This document shows, piece by piece, positions 1 to 7,185 of a stretch of DNA of 64,000 nt. Position 1 is the first letter of the stretch, and each line of letters opens with the position of its first letter. Origin of the DNA: CAVVUC01 sp963751395 (lineage in GTDB: Bacteria; Verrucomicrobiota; Verrucomicrobiia; Chthoniobacterales; Chthoniobacteraceae); contig CAVVUC010000001.1 of the NCBI GenBank assembly GCA_963751395.1, positions 682,001 to 746,000 on the forward strand, written 5' to 3'. Under the pieces are notes generated by a model that was given only the letters and a program-made list of their open reading frames with translations, searched no databases and had not been told where the DNA came from. A program made the translations under genes and the position numbers.

Positions 1-548
1 TCGCAGAAACGAATGTTCGCGTCGTCCTTGAGGCGGAACATGCCTCGGTTTTTGTTCCGGGCGCGGATGCGAAATGGAAAGTGCTGCACGGTCTCGGTTA
101 CAACGGATCGGCGGTGGCGCTGGTGCCAGTAACGGTGCCGGTCCGCGCGACACCGGAAAAAATTCAGGCCGAATCGCCCTGTTTGCAGTTCAACACCGGG
201 CTGCAAGGTGCCGGCAATTGGAAGGTGACGCTCCGCACGCTGCCGACTTTCTCCGTGGAATCGGGCCAGCCGCAGCGATACGCCGTGGCGTTTGACGATG
301 CCCCGCCGCGAATCGTTTCGCTCAAGCCGAGCGCCGACGAGAAGGACTGGTGGTGGCAGGAAAACGTGATGCGCAATGCGGCCATCACCTCCAGCCGGCA
401 CAGCTTGAAATCGTCCGGGCCGCACACGCTAAAGATCTGGATGGTGGATCCGGGCATCGTGATTGACACGATCGCGTTGGAAGCCGGCACCGGTTCCGAC
501 CTTGGCCTGCTCTGGCCGGAGGAGACGCGGGCGATTCCGCGAAAGTAA
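1..548 (+). CDS. GH115 family glycosidase, C-terminal part (5' end outside window)
   Basis: The reading frame is open from base 3 and stops at 548, so the N-terminal and catalytic parts lie upstream of the window. The visible 181 residues look like the C-terminal beta-sandwich of glycoside hydrolase family 115 (xylan alpha-glucuronidase-like): an early EAEH segment, then LHGLGYNGSAVAL, and near the end WMVDPGIVIDTIALEAG, which is typical of the extreme C-terminus of these enzymes. Known members remove glucuronic acid side chains from plant xylan and are usually exported. No catalytic residue can be checked here. The assignment is by motif memory and would need a profile search; another sugar-binding C-terminal domain is the main alternative. 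Confidence 0.7.
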   Translation, partial: AETNVRVVLEAEHASVFVPGADAKWKVLHGLGYNGSAVALVPVTVPVRATPEKIQAESPCLQFNTGLQGAGNWKVTLRTLPTFSVESGQPQRYAVAFDDAPPRIVSLKPSADEKDWWWQENVMRNAAITSSRHSLKSSGPHTLKIWMVDPGIVIDTIALEAGTGSDLGLLWPEETRAIPRK

Positions 549-861
549 AACTCCTGGATGGAACTCGTTCCGCACTTGTGCGCGCTTGATCTGCAACTGG
601 CTTTCCCCATCGGCGCGTGCGCCACATCGATGTGTTCCATTAAACTGGGGAACTGCTGATGGCGATGAGAGGGGTGAGAACTTCTCCGTGCGACATCGCA
701 AGCAGCAAAGCGCAGAATCTTCCAAATCCACGGAAAGAGCTGGGCGCCTGACCCTCCGGACGCAGCCCTCTCTGGAAATTGTTCCTTGCCGTTTCTCCTT
801 CGTGGCGCATAGTAGCCACCCGACGGAGGCCGGAGTCGCTCCATCGGTCTTCAATAAATTT
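549..861. other. Intergenic stretch, nothing recognised
   Basis: About 310 bases lie between the GH115 stop and tRNA-Pro. Overlapping open frames occur on both strands, but none has a recognisable motif or start context, and they overlap one another as expected in GC-rich DNA. No terminator hairpin with a T-run was seen. Confidence 0.5.
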
Positions 862-935
862 CGGGGCGTAGCTTAGCTTGGTAGAGCGCGTGGTTTGGGA
901 CCACGAGGTCGCAGGTTCGAATCCTGTCGCCCCGA
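862..935 (+). tRNA. tRNA-Pro (anticodon UGG)
   Basis: The acceptor arms CGGGGCG (862-868) and CGCCCCG (928-934) pair perfectly. The anticodon stem CGTGG/CCACG encloses the loop TTTGGGA, giving anticodon TGG (proline). The T-arm contains GGTTCGAATCC and the discriminator is A935; CCA is not encoded. The gene is intact and serves as the integration target of element 1, whose left boundary lies in its 3' half. The minus-strand integrase ORF runs through the gene and stops at 873, inside the D-arm region. Confidence 0.96.
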
Positions 936-1991
936 TTTTTCACCGTCTGGACTGGACGGGACAGAAGCGGACGAACCGTCCCTAAGTCCCTTATCTGTCG
1001 CGCCTTCCCTCACTTGCTCAAATTCTACTTCTTGGACTGGCTTGGCCGGAGAATGCCCATTTGAGACTGTAGTTTGTGAGTCTATTTGTGAGTCTCCCGA
1101 AAGCAACGATGGGAGTCGCAGCACCGCTTCGCCCGTGCTCAGTTGCCCTGCGTCAAGATAAACTTGCGTGGTCAAATTCATCTCGCTGTGCCGCATCAAT
1201 TCCATCGTTTCCCGAGGCGAGGTGTGATGCAAAGTCAGCAGCGTTCCGAAGGTTTTGCGCAGCGAATGAAAATCCGCGAACTCGCGTTTTGCGCTCACGT
1301 ATTCGATTCCCGCCGCAGCCAAATCTTTACGAAAGCGCGGCATCTTAGGTATGCGTCCCTTCAATACTTGCGCAGCCGGATCGGTGCCACCGCCCGCGAG
1401 CGGGAGCAGAAGCGTCACGATGTCCGTATGCAGATCAATCACCGCGTCCTTGCGATTCTTCGTCGTAGCCCCGCGAACGTGAATGCAAGACCGCCCGCCC
1501 TTCAAATCAATATCCCGCCATTCGAGCAGCTTCAATTCGCTGCGCCGCAATCCAGTGAAAGCGGCCAGTGCGTAAGAAACGCCCCGCTCGCCCGCCGCGG
1601 TAATGAGTCGCCGCAATTCGTCCAGCGTGAATGCCCGACGCTTGCGCCGCTTTTCACCATGCGTCGCAGCCTTCGGGACAAAGCGCAGTGGATTGAGTGC
1701 GATTCGTTGCCTTGCGACCATCCAATTTAGGAAGCCCGAAAGCGCGCTCTGGTATTCGTTCATCGTCTTAGGTGAAACACCCTGCGCCGACCGCCACTTC
1801 TCGAAAGAATCTGCCGTCATGTCGCGAAGGAATTGCCAGCCGCATTCGTCGCATAGCCGACGAAGTCGATTGCGAAGTTGCCTCACGTATTGATCGTCGC
1901 GGCCTACGGATTCGCGCGCCGCAATGAAATCCTCGACATGCTGCAAAATTTCGCGCTTCGCTGCATCGCGCTCAATCTTAGGTGCAATCAA
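873..1991 (-). CDS. Tyrosine recombinase (integrase) of element 1, N-terminally shortened
   Basis: A site-specific recombinase of the phage integrase type, 372 aa from a TTG start at 1991. The catalytic set is visible: Arg in TGLRRSELKLLEW, His-x-x-Arg in HSLRKTFGTLL, then LMRHSEMN and the Tyr nucleophile in TQVYLDAG. The frame stays open for 27 codons above the TTG to a TAA at 2073-2071, and those codons also look like integrase sequence with no better start. The amino end (arm-binding region, perhaps 60 residues) therefore appears to be missing, lost where the HNH gene now abuts. The last 20 or so codons read antisense through the att core and tRNA-Pro (GRQDSNLRP...), so the C-terminus depends on the integration state. 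Activity is uncertain. Confidence 0.85.
   Translation of the reverse strand: MIAPKIERDAAKREILQHVEDFIAARESVGRDDQYVRQLRNRLRRLCDECGWQFLRDMTADSFEKWRSAQGVSPKTMNEYQSALSGFLNWMVARQRIALNPLRFVPKAATHGEKRRKRRAFTLDELRRLITAAGERGVSYALAAFTGLRRSELKLLEWRDIDLKGGRSCIHVRGATTKNRKDAVIDLHTDIVTLLLPLAGGGTDPAAQVLKGRIPKMPRFRKDLAAAGIEYVSAKREFADFHSLRKTFGTLLTLHHTSPRETMELMRHSEMNLTTQVYLDAGQLSTGEAVLRLPSLLSGDSQIDSQTTVSNGHSPAKPVQEVEFEQVREGATDKGLRDGSSASVPSSPDGEKSGRQDSNLRPRGPKPRALPS
907..940 (+). repeat. Element 1 att core, tRNA-proximal copy (attL)
   Basis: This is the first copy of the 34-bp perfect repeat. It covers the T-arm, the 3' acceptor strand and the discriminator of tRNA-Pro plus a T5 run. The flanking bases differ from the copy at 5178-5211 on both sides (A versus T before it, C versus T after it), which fixes the repeat boundaries. 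Confidence 0.9.
1073..1094. repeat. Left 22-bp element-end repeat, two TTTGTGAGTC units
   Basis: TTTGTGAGTC occurs twice at 12-bp spacing and the whole 22-bp block recurs perfectly at 5125-5146, also inside the element and near the opposite att core. Its placement and spacing suit arm-type integrase binding sites. Within the integrase ORF it encodes DSQIDSQ on the minus strand, so a duplicated stretch of integrase coding sequence is an alternative explanation. Confidence 0.6.
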
Positions 1992-2193
1992 ACCCTCGCG
2001 TTCCCGCTCTGCTTCGAGAACAAACTTGTTGAGTCGCTGCTCGGCAATTTGTTTGCCGATGTTGTGCCGAGCTTACCATTCAGCATCAATAGAAAGTAAC
2101 TCCCCCGGTGAATATGAGCGGGATATGTTTCCGTCCTCGTGCCGTCCTTTTAGAAAATGTTCCCAGTCTTGCTCCAGCAAAGTTTGAAGGTTA

Positions 2194-2853
2194 TCAGCGC
2201 GGCTGAACTGGAAGGCTTGCAATGACATTATCAACAGCCCCTTTGATGCAGTTGGTCGCAAAACTCTGGCATTCTCGATAAATCCTTTCCAATTCTTCAT
2301 GGAGTGAAGGTAGAGCAATCTGGCTCAACTGCGTGGCTTCCTCGTAGGCATCTCGAAACTCAGCAATGCGGCGGCGCGCATTGTTCAAGTTGGTGATCCT
2401 CTGGCCATCGTCAGGCCAAACGCTCCTCCAATACTCACAATTGTTGCATCCGACGGGACATCTCGTCGAATCGTGTGATAAAAACGACTCCCACCCGCTC
2501 TTCGCGAGTTTCAGCTCCCGGAACTGGTCATCTCGCCGTTTTTCGTTGTTACACTTCTTGCACGAGACAATCACGTTGCCTGGAATGTGCAAGCCCGCTC
2601 GAAATCTGTTCATGCCGTCCAAGTGTTCAACCGCTGCACGGTCGTTTTCCAACGGCTTTCCGCAATAACAACAATTGGTGCCGAACTTGGCGACTACCGC
2701 GTCAGTGTATTGGAGGTCAGTGACACTTACGTCAAATGAAGCTGATATTTTTCGGCTAACATCATGGAGAAACATGCTCACGAGCTTATTAGCCACATCC
2801 GACTTGGCTCTGGACGTCGCCTTGCGGAGGTAAGCCGCCGTTTGAAAGTTCAT
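2194..2853 (-). CDS. HNH endonuclease (element 1)
   Basis: A 219-aa protein with a zinc-bound HNH core: CCYCGKPLEND, then EHLDGMNRFRAG, then NVIVSCKKCNNEKRRDD. The two CxxC pairs around a central His are the usual metal-beta-alpha layout. A further Cys-rich motif (CPVGCNNCEYW) follows. The start overlaps the stop of the XRE gene by ATGA, so the two are translationally coupled. A second frame (2073-2318) overlaps the 3' end and contains plausible protein sequence (DWEHFLKGRHEDG), so the gene may originally have been about 40 residues longer and been cut by a frameshift; this is uncertain. The role is unknown: restriction of incoming DNA, or an element-encoded homing-like function. Confidence 0.75.
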   Translation of the reverse strand: MNFQTAAYLRKATSRAKSDVANKLVSMFLHDVSRKISASFDVSVTDLQYTDAVVAKFGTNCCYCGKPLENDRAAVEHLDGMNRFRAGLHIPGNVIVSCKKCNNEKRRDDQFRELKLAKSGWESFLSHDSTRCPVGCNNCEYWRSVWPDDGQRITNLNNARRRIAEFRDAYEEATQLSQIALPSLHEELERIYRECQSFATNCIKGAVDNVIASLPVQPR

Positions 2854-3125
2854 GTGCTTCGTTTTGCCCTCCGGGCGTCAATCCCGAGGAGCCAATCGGC
2901 ATCAACTTTCAACACAGCAGCCAATGCTTTGACCTCAAAATCAAAGGCACATCGCAGTCCATTCTCGACTTTTGCCAAAGCAACACGGTCAAGTTGGACA
3001 CCTTGCTTGGCCAATCTTCCGGCAAGTTGATCTTGGGTTAGTGGAGGGTCAAAAAGCTGACGCGCTTCCCGAATTCGGGCTCCGATGATATTTCTGGACT
3101 GCAGCTTTTTGGTGTTCGTCGCCAT
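2850..3125 (-). CDS. XRE-family HTH regulator (element 1)
   Basis: A 91-aa protein made mostly of a Cro/C1-type helix-turn-helix: IGARIREARQL, then LTQDQLAGRLAKQGVQLDR, then VALAKVENGLRCAFDFEVKALAAVL. It overlaps the downstream HNH gene by four bases, so both are probably co-transcribed and the regulator may control the nuclease, as controller proteins do in some restriction systems. The opposite strand immediately upstream (3126-3211) is a divergent intergenic region that could hold its operator; no clear palindrome was identified there. The HTH assignment is secure. The regulatory target is inference. Confidence 0.85.
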   Translation of the reverse strand: MATNTKKLQSRNIIGARIREARQLFDPPLTQDQLAGRLAKQGVQLDRVALAKVENGLRCAFDFEVKALAAVLKVDADWLLGIDARRAKRST

Positions 3126-3211
3126 CTACAACTTCGTAGCAGTACCATGCCGGCCCCGGTGTGCTTAAAAAGAACATCTTGAAGTTCGTGTTCTTTACTG
3201 TTTAGCGTTCG

Positions 3212-3836
3212 ATGAGCCTCTTTCCGAGAACCGACACTCACCCTTTTGCGAAATGTGCGGGACTGTAGCCGGTGCCTACTGGCAAACGCGTCCAACGAAA
3301 AAAGTTGTTCTAAATCTCAGAGCACGTGCCGGAGACTCTTCAGTGGCTTGGACGATCTGCAACGAGTGCGAAGAAGGATTACGTGCGATTGAGCGAAGAC
3401 GCAGGGCTAAAAGATTTCTCCACACAAAGCCTGAGGGGATTTGAAACCCGGCCAATGTCTGCTCGAAACAAAGAAACGTCGGCCTTCATTTCAACGCGGC
3501 ATTTCAAAAGAGACGCGTGCTTTCGTCTTGGAACGCAATGGATACACTTGCCAAATGTGCGGCTTAGCTGCTGGAGATAAAGACCCATTCAATCCCAATA
3601 GGACCGTCCAATTGACAATGGGACACATCAAAGACAAATGCAAAGGCGGAGATGATGCGCCAACCAACCTTCGCGCGGTTTGCACAAGCTGCAATGAGGG
3701 TTTGCAGAACGCAGCTTTGCCGAAGCCGGATCGAGTGTGGCTATTGTCACAAGTTCGGCGTGCCACGATTGATGACCAACAGGCGCTTTTAGATTGGTTG
3801 CAAAGCAAATTCTCCTCAAACAAACCAAGCCCGTGA
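3212..3836 (+). pseudogene. Second HNH endonuclease gene, frameshifted
   Basis: Protein-like sequence runs through three frames. Around 3253-3400 one frame carries EMCGTVAGAYWQT and ICNECEEGL. A second frame has LRGFETRPMSARNKETSAFIS up to about 3495. The third frame (to the stop at 3836) has RGISKETRAFVLERNGYTC, QMCGLAAGD, HIKDKCKGGDDAP and NLRAVCTSCNEGLQN, a complete HNH core. A shift near 3493-3500 is needed to join SAFIS to RGISKE, and at least one more is needed upstream. The third-frame ORF alone (ATG at 3441, 131 aa) could still make a short HNH protein. The family is clear, the exact shift points are approximate, and the gene is probably decayed. Confidence 0.65.
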
Positions 3837-3891
3837 TAACGTCATTTTATCTGGAGCGTTTGGGCATAGTTAGCCTTCAAGCGACCTGCCC

Positions 3892-3912
3892 GCCCCGCGC
3901 TTCGCGCGGGGC
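3892..3912. other. Perfect 9-bp hairpin with 3-nt loop near the rep gene
   Basis: GCCCCGCGC at 3892-3900 and GCGCGGGGC at 3904-3912 enclose TTC. No T-run follows on either strand, so it is a weak candidate for an intrinsic terminator. It lies 78 bp past the stop of the HUH-like gene and could be a replication origin hairpin or a small repeat. No nick site can be assigned. Confidence 0.5.
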
Positions 3913-3989
3913 AGTCAGGAACCGCCGAACTTGAACGGACGTGCCGACATTTCTGCCAGTGTCCCAAGTCCGGTCACGTTCTTAGGTGA

Positions 3990-4502
3990 TTACCTAGACC
4001 GTGCTAAACGTGCTCTCTCGTACCCCGAACGCCATCCGGCCACTTTCCAGAGACGATCGGCGAGCATAAGCTCGCAGGCTTTGCTTGAAAACTCCGAGGA
4101 CTCGTAGAAGTCGCCACCATCGACTTCGCCGAACCCTTGACGTTTCAGGATGTATTCGCCGCCGTTTCGTGCGGAATCAAACACATGGACGCGCGCCATC
4201 CCACCGCCAAGCTTTTCCCATTTGTCCATGAGCCAAAAGCAAGTGGTGAAATTAACGAGCGCGTCTCGCGCGCCTGCTAACAAGAAGTGGAAATGTCTCC
4301 TTCCAAATTGCTCGCCTAGTTCCTGTCGGAGACACCACAGGAGGTGAGCGAACTTTATCCCGAACTCAGCGCCGAACTCGCGGAGCAGCGCAAAGTATAA
4401 ACCGAGGCGAACTCGTTCCGGCAAACGCTCAGACTTGAATGTCAGCGTGCCGAAAAACTGCCAGTCGAACCGGTTCAATACATGAATTTCGGGAAGTTCC
4501 AT
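3990..4502 (-). CDS. HUH-type replication initiator-like protein (element 1)
   Basis: About 170 aa from the Met at 4502 (MELPEIHVL); a start at 4562 in the same frame is possible but would overlap the upstream gene. Three motifs in the right order suggest a rolling-circle Rep: FFGTLTF (motif 1), RRHFHFLLAG (motif 2, His-hydrophobic-His metal site) and GGEYILKRQ (motif 3, Tyr-x-x-Lys). Such proteins nick one strand at a double-strand origin and stay bound through the Tyr. It follows the small 4516-4782 gene on the same strand. If correct, element 1 replicates through a single-stranded intermediate when excised. The motif reading is by eye, and similarity to small ssDNA-phage Rep proteins is inferred. 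Confidence 0.6.
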   Translation of the reverse strand: MELPEIHVLNRFDWQFFGTLTFKSERLPERVRLGLYFALLREFGAEFGIKFAHLLWCLRQELGEQFGRRHFHFLLAGARDALVNFTTCFWLMDKWEKLGGGMARVHVFDSARNGGEYILKRQGFGEVDGGDFYESSEFSSKACELMLADRLWKVAGWRSGYERARLARSR

Positions 4503-4515
4503 CTTAGGTGAAGGT

Positions 4516-4782
4516 TTAGGAGACGGCGAGAATGTGCCCGCGTGCCCGCAACCGCCCGCCAAAGGCAGGCTCGAAATTGGTTAAGCCAAGCTCGATTTTC
4601 TTGCCTTGGATTTTGCCACCGTGCTTCTTGGCTTCATCCTCACTCAACACGTAGTCAAAAGTATTGAGGAATGGATGCGCCGGATCGAGATCAAGGCAAC
4701 TCAGAATGGTTTGATCAACCTTTCCGCGTTTGCCCGTGAACGACTCAGCACGTTCGTTGATGACTTGAACATTTACTTTCAT
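4516..4782 (-). CDS. Small protein, possibly single-stranded DNA binding (element 1)
   Basis: An 88-aa protein (MKVNVQVINERAESFTGKRG...) that starts 13 bp above the end of an open stretch and stops 13 bp before the rep start. It is rich in beta-prone segments and charged residues and has no catalytic motif. Its size and its place directly before a HUH-like Rep match the gene V/pV-type ssDNA-binding proteins of small ssDNA replicons, but no specific sequence signature was recognised. The longer frame to 4878 adds a Lys/Gln-rich segment unlikely to be translated. Confidence 0.45.
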   Translation of the reverse strand: MKVNVQVINERAESFTGKRGKVDQTILSCLDLDPAHPFLNTFDYVLSEDEAKKHGGKIQGKKIELGLTNFEPAFGGRLRARGHILAVS

Positions 4783-5177
4783 TTGTTTCTTTCTGTTTTT
4801 GCTTTTTTGGTTTTGCGACCCGCAGCGGAATTGCCACGAGCCGAAATCTTCTTGGTCGCTTGACCGACTTGCCCACAAACCGGTTGCTCTGGCTTAGCGC
4901 CAGCGCGTGAGCTGGTCGCTTCGCTGCTCGCGCTGCCGCAACCTTCGCTCCGCTCCACTTCGCTTCGCTCCGCTCCACTTCGCTTCGCTTCGTTCCGCTC
5001 CCGCGATTTATGGACAAGTCTCCCCGGTAAGAGCGAACGAGCGCCAGGACAGCAGCCCTAAACGCTTCTGGCAGATCGGGCCAAATCGCGATCACTTCGC
5101 AGATTTCAAACCCATGCCTTTGATTTTGTGAGTCTATTTGTGAGTCACGGCCCACAAACCCGCATGAATACTTGCTT
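4783..5177. other. Right end of element 1: in-frame integrase tail and low-complexity DNA
   Basis: There is no autonomous gene. On the minus strand a frame open from the core repeat reads SKYSCGFVGR, DSQIDSQ, then FEICEVIAIWPDLPEAFRAA and LALVRSYRG, which looks like a conserved integrase C-terminal tail. It then enters a Lys/Arg/Ser-rich stretch to a stop at 4745. The plus strand at 4945-5000 is a degenerate CTTCGCTCCGCTCCA repeat, which explains part of that composition. Confidence 0.55.
5125..5146. repeat. Right 22-bp element-end repeat, two TTTGTGAGTC units
   Basis: This is the perfect second copy of the block at 1073-1094, ending 31 bp inside the right att core. On the minus strand it again reads DSQIDSQ, in the frame that would continue the integrase after circularisation. 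Confidence 0.6.
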
Positions 5178-5211
5178 GGTCGCAGGTTCGAATCCTGTCG
5201 CCCCGATTTTT
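5178..5211 (+). repeat. Element 1 att core, distal copy (attR)
   Basis: Second perfect copy of the 34-bp repeat, carrying only the tRNA 3' fragment. It lies 18 bp before the glnS stop codon position at 5230. Confidence 0.9.
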
Positions 5212-5229
5212 TTGAGGCTCTGCCGCGCC

Positions 5230-7011
5230 TCAGCCCTTTTTCGCTTCCTTCGCCCAGGTGTCTTTCAACGTGATTGTGCGATTGAAAACCAGCCGCCCTG
5301 GCTGCGAGTCGCGGTCCAGCGCGAAGTAGGCAAGGCGCTCGAATTGGTAACGCAACTCCGCGCTCGCACCGGCCAGTGACGGCTCGCATTTCGCGGTGAC
5401 GACTTCGAGCGAGTGCGGGTTGAGGAACGACTTGAAGTCGCCGCCCGCGTCCGGCTCGGGCACGGTGAAAAGCCTGTCGTAGAGCCGCACTTCGGCGTCG
5501 ATCGCGTGCGCGGCGCTGACCCAGTGGATCGTGCCTTTCACCTTTCGACCGGAGTTCGCGCCGCCGGTCTTGCTGTCGAGATCGGCAGTGCAGCGGAGTT
5601 CGATGGCGTTGCCGGCGCTGTCCTTGATCACCTCATCGCACTTGATGATGTAGCCGTATTTCAATCGCACCTCGCCGCCGGGTTTGAGCCGGAAATACTT
5701 GGGCGGCGCGACTTCCATGAAGTCTTCCTGCTCGATGAACAGCTCGCGGCTGAATGGAATTTTGCGCGTGTCCACCGGGTTTGCGGGATCGTTCACCGCG
5801 TCGAGTTCCTCGGTTTTGCCCTCGGGAAAATTGGTGATCACCACCTTCATCGGACGCAGCACCGCGAGCCGTCGCAGCGCACGCTTGTTCAGGTCTTCGC
5901 GGATCGAATGTTCCAGCACGGCGACATCGGTAAGGCCGTCGTATTTCGTGATGCCGATATGGTAGGCGAAATTGCGCAGCGCCTCCGCGGTGACACCGCG
6001 ACGCCGGATGCCGCAGATCGTCGGCATGCGCGGATCATCCCAACCGCTGACGAGCTTTTCGTTCACAAGCTGGAGCAGCTTGCGCTTGCTCATCACGGTG
6101 TAGGTGAGATTGAGGCGCGCAAATTCGTACTGGTTCGGCAGCGGTCGCGACAAGTCGAGGTTTTGAAGAATCCAGTCGTAAAGTGGACGATGCACCTCGA
6201 ACTCGAGCGTGCAGATCGAGTGCGTGATTCCCTCGATGTAATCGCTCAGGCAATGCGCGAAGTCGTACATCGGGTAGATGCACCATTTGCCGCCGGTGTG
6301 ATGATGCTCCGCGTGCCGGATGCGGTAAATCACCGGGTCGCGCATCCAAACGTTCGGCGCGCTCATGTCGATCTTCGCGCGGAGCGTGCGCGTGCCGTCG
6401 GGGAACTCGCCGTTTTTCATCCGGGCGAAAAGGTCGAGGTTTTCTTCGATGGAACGATTGCGGAACGGGCTCTCTTTCCCCTCGCGGCGATAGGCGTCCG
6501 TGTCCTCCGGCGACATGTCGCAGACGTAGGCCTTGCCGAGCTTGGTCAGGCGCACGGCGTATTCGTGGATTTGGTCGAAATAATCCGACGCATAAAACGG
6601 CTCGACGACGACCTCGGCTTGTCGCGCGAGCACGGCGGGCAGATGAAAATCGGTCGCGCCATTTGTCTCCATCGCAAACGGCGTTTGCCCGGCGGGCTTC
6701 ATTCCGAGATTACCGTCGGCCCAGTCGCGAATGAGCCAGCGCACGTCTTCGATGATGGAATCGACATACTCCACGTCCTCCTTGGTCGGGTTCGTGTCGT
6801 CCATGCGCAGGTTGCAGACGCCCCCGGACTCGTGCGCGATGCCAAAGTTCAGGCAGATCGACTTGGCGTGTCCGATGTGCAGGTAGCCGTTTGGCTCCGG
6901 CGGGAAGCGCGTGTGAATGCGGCTGTGCCTCCCCGTTTTCAAATCGTCCGCCACGATGTCGCGGATAAAATCGGAGGGCGCTGCTGGCTGGTCGTCGGTC
7001 GGAGTGGTCAT
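5230..7011 (-). CDS. glnS: Glutamine--tRNA ligase
   Basis: Class I aminoacyl-tRNA synthetase that charges tRNA-Gln, 593 aa (E. coli GlnRS is about 554). FPPEPNGYLHIGHAKS carries the HIGH motif at residues 45-48, RMDDTNPTKE follows, and VMSKRKL near residue 307 is the KMSKS-type loop. The C-terminal part has the anticodon-binding beta-barrel style (EVAPPKYFRLKPGGEVRLKY). I chose the Met at 7011 (MTTPTDDQ); an upstream Met at 7056 would add 15 residues with no family support. The gene is intact, in contrast with the topoisomerase genes further along. Integrative element 1 sits immediately beyond its 3' end. Confidence 0.96.
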   Translation of the reverse strand: MTTPTDDQPAAPSDFIRDIVADDLKTGRHSRIHTRFPPEPNGYLHIGHAKSICLNFGIAHESGGVCNLRMDDTNPTKEDVEYVDSIIEDVRWLIRDWADGNLGMKPAGQTPFAMETNGATDFHLPAVLARQAEVVVEPFYASDYFDQIHEYAVRLTKLGKAYVCDMSPEDTDAYRREGKESPFRNRSIEENLDLFARMKNGEFPDGTRTLRAKIDMSAPNVWMRDPVIYRIRHAEHHHTGGKWCIYPMYDFAHCLSDYIEGITHSICTLEFEVHRPLYDWILQNLDLSRPLPNQYEFARLNLTYTVMSKRKLLQLVNEKLVSGWDDPRMPTICGIRRRGVTAEALRNFAYHIGITKYDGLTDVAVLEHSIREDLNKRALRRLAVLRPMKVVITNFPEGKTEELDAVNDPANPVDTRKIPFSRELFIEQEDFMEVAPPKYFRLKPGGEVRLKYGYIIKCDEVIKDSAGNAIELRCTADLDSKTGGANSGRKVKGTIHWVSAAHAIDAEVRLYDRLFTVPEPDAGGDFKSFLNPHSLEVVTAKCEPSLAGASAELRYQFERLAYFALDRDSQPGRLVFNRTITLKDTWAKEAKKG

Positions 7012-7185
7012 CGGTGTGGCGCAAGCTAGCAGAGCGGCGACGGTTGATTCAAGCAATCCGCGATCTGTCGCAGGGAGTCACGCCTGTGCGACCCGGAATT
7101 GAGGGCTTCCTTCCTGAGCAAAACACAAATCACAACCGCGGCTTGCGCCTTTGGGCCGGTTCCGCTGAATATGTCGCCTGCTTTT

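Larger units (their letters stand above)
907..5211. mobile_element. Integrative element 1 in tRNA-Pro (about 4.3 kb)
   Basis: The element is bounded by a perfect 34-bp direct repeat: 907-940 is the 3' part of the intact tRNA-Pro plus five T, and 5178-5211 is an orphan copy without the rest of the tRNA. It carries a tyrosine recombinase next to the tRNA, an XRE-HNH gene pair, a frameshifted HNH gene, a HUH-like replication protein and a small protein that may bind single-stranded DNA. Before insertion, tRNA-Pro would have lain just beyond the 3' end of glnS (stop at 5230). The integrase seems to lack its N-terminus, so the element may no longer excise by itself. No structural or conjugation genes are present. 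It resembles a small integrated rolling-circle replicon more than a prophage. Confidence 0.88.

Noticed and set aside
862..935. The integrase C-terminal peptide SGRQDSNLRP as a real domain
   Set aside because: It is the antisense translation of the tRNA-Pro T-arm and acceptor; its recurrence at the right repeat has the same cause. The only part kept as interesting is the in-frame continuity across the core.
5413..7029. 538-codon plus-strand ORF opposite glnS
   Set aside because: Antisense shadow of a conserved synthetase gene, Val/His/Arg-rich and without any motif.
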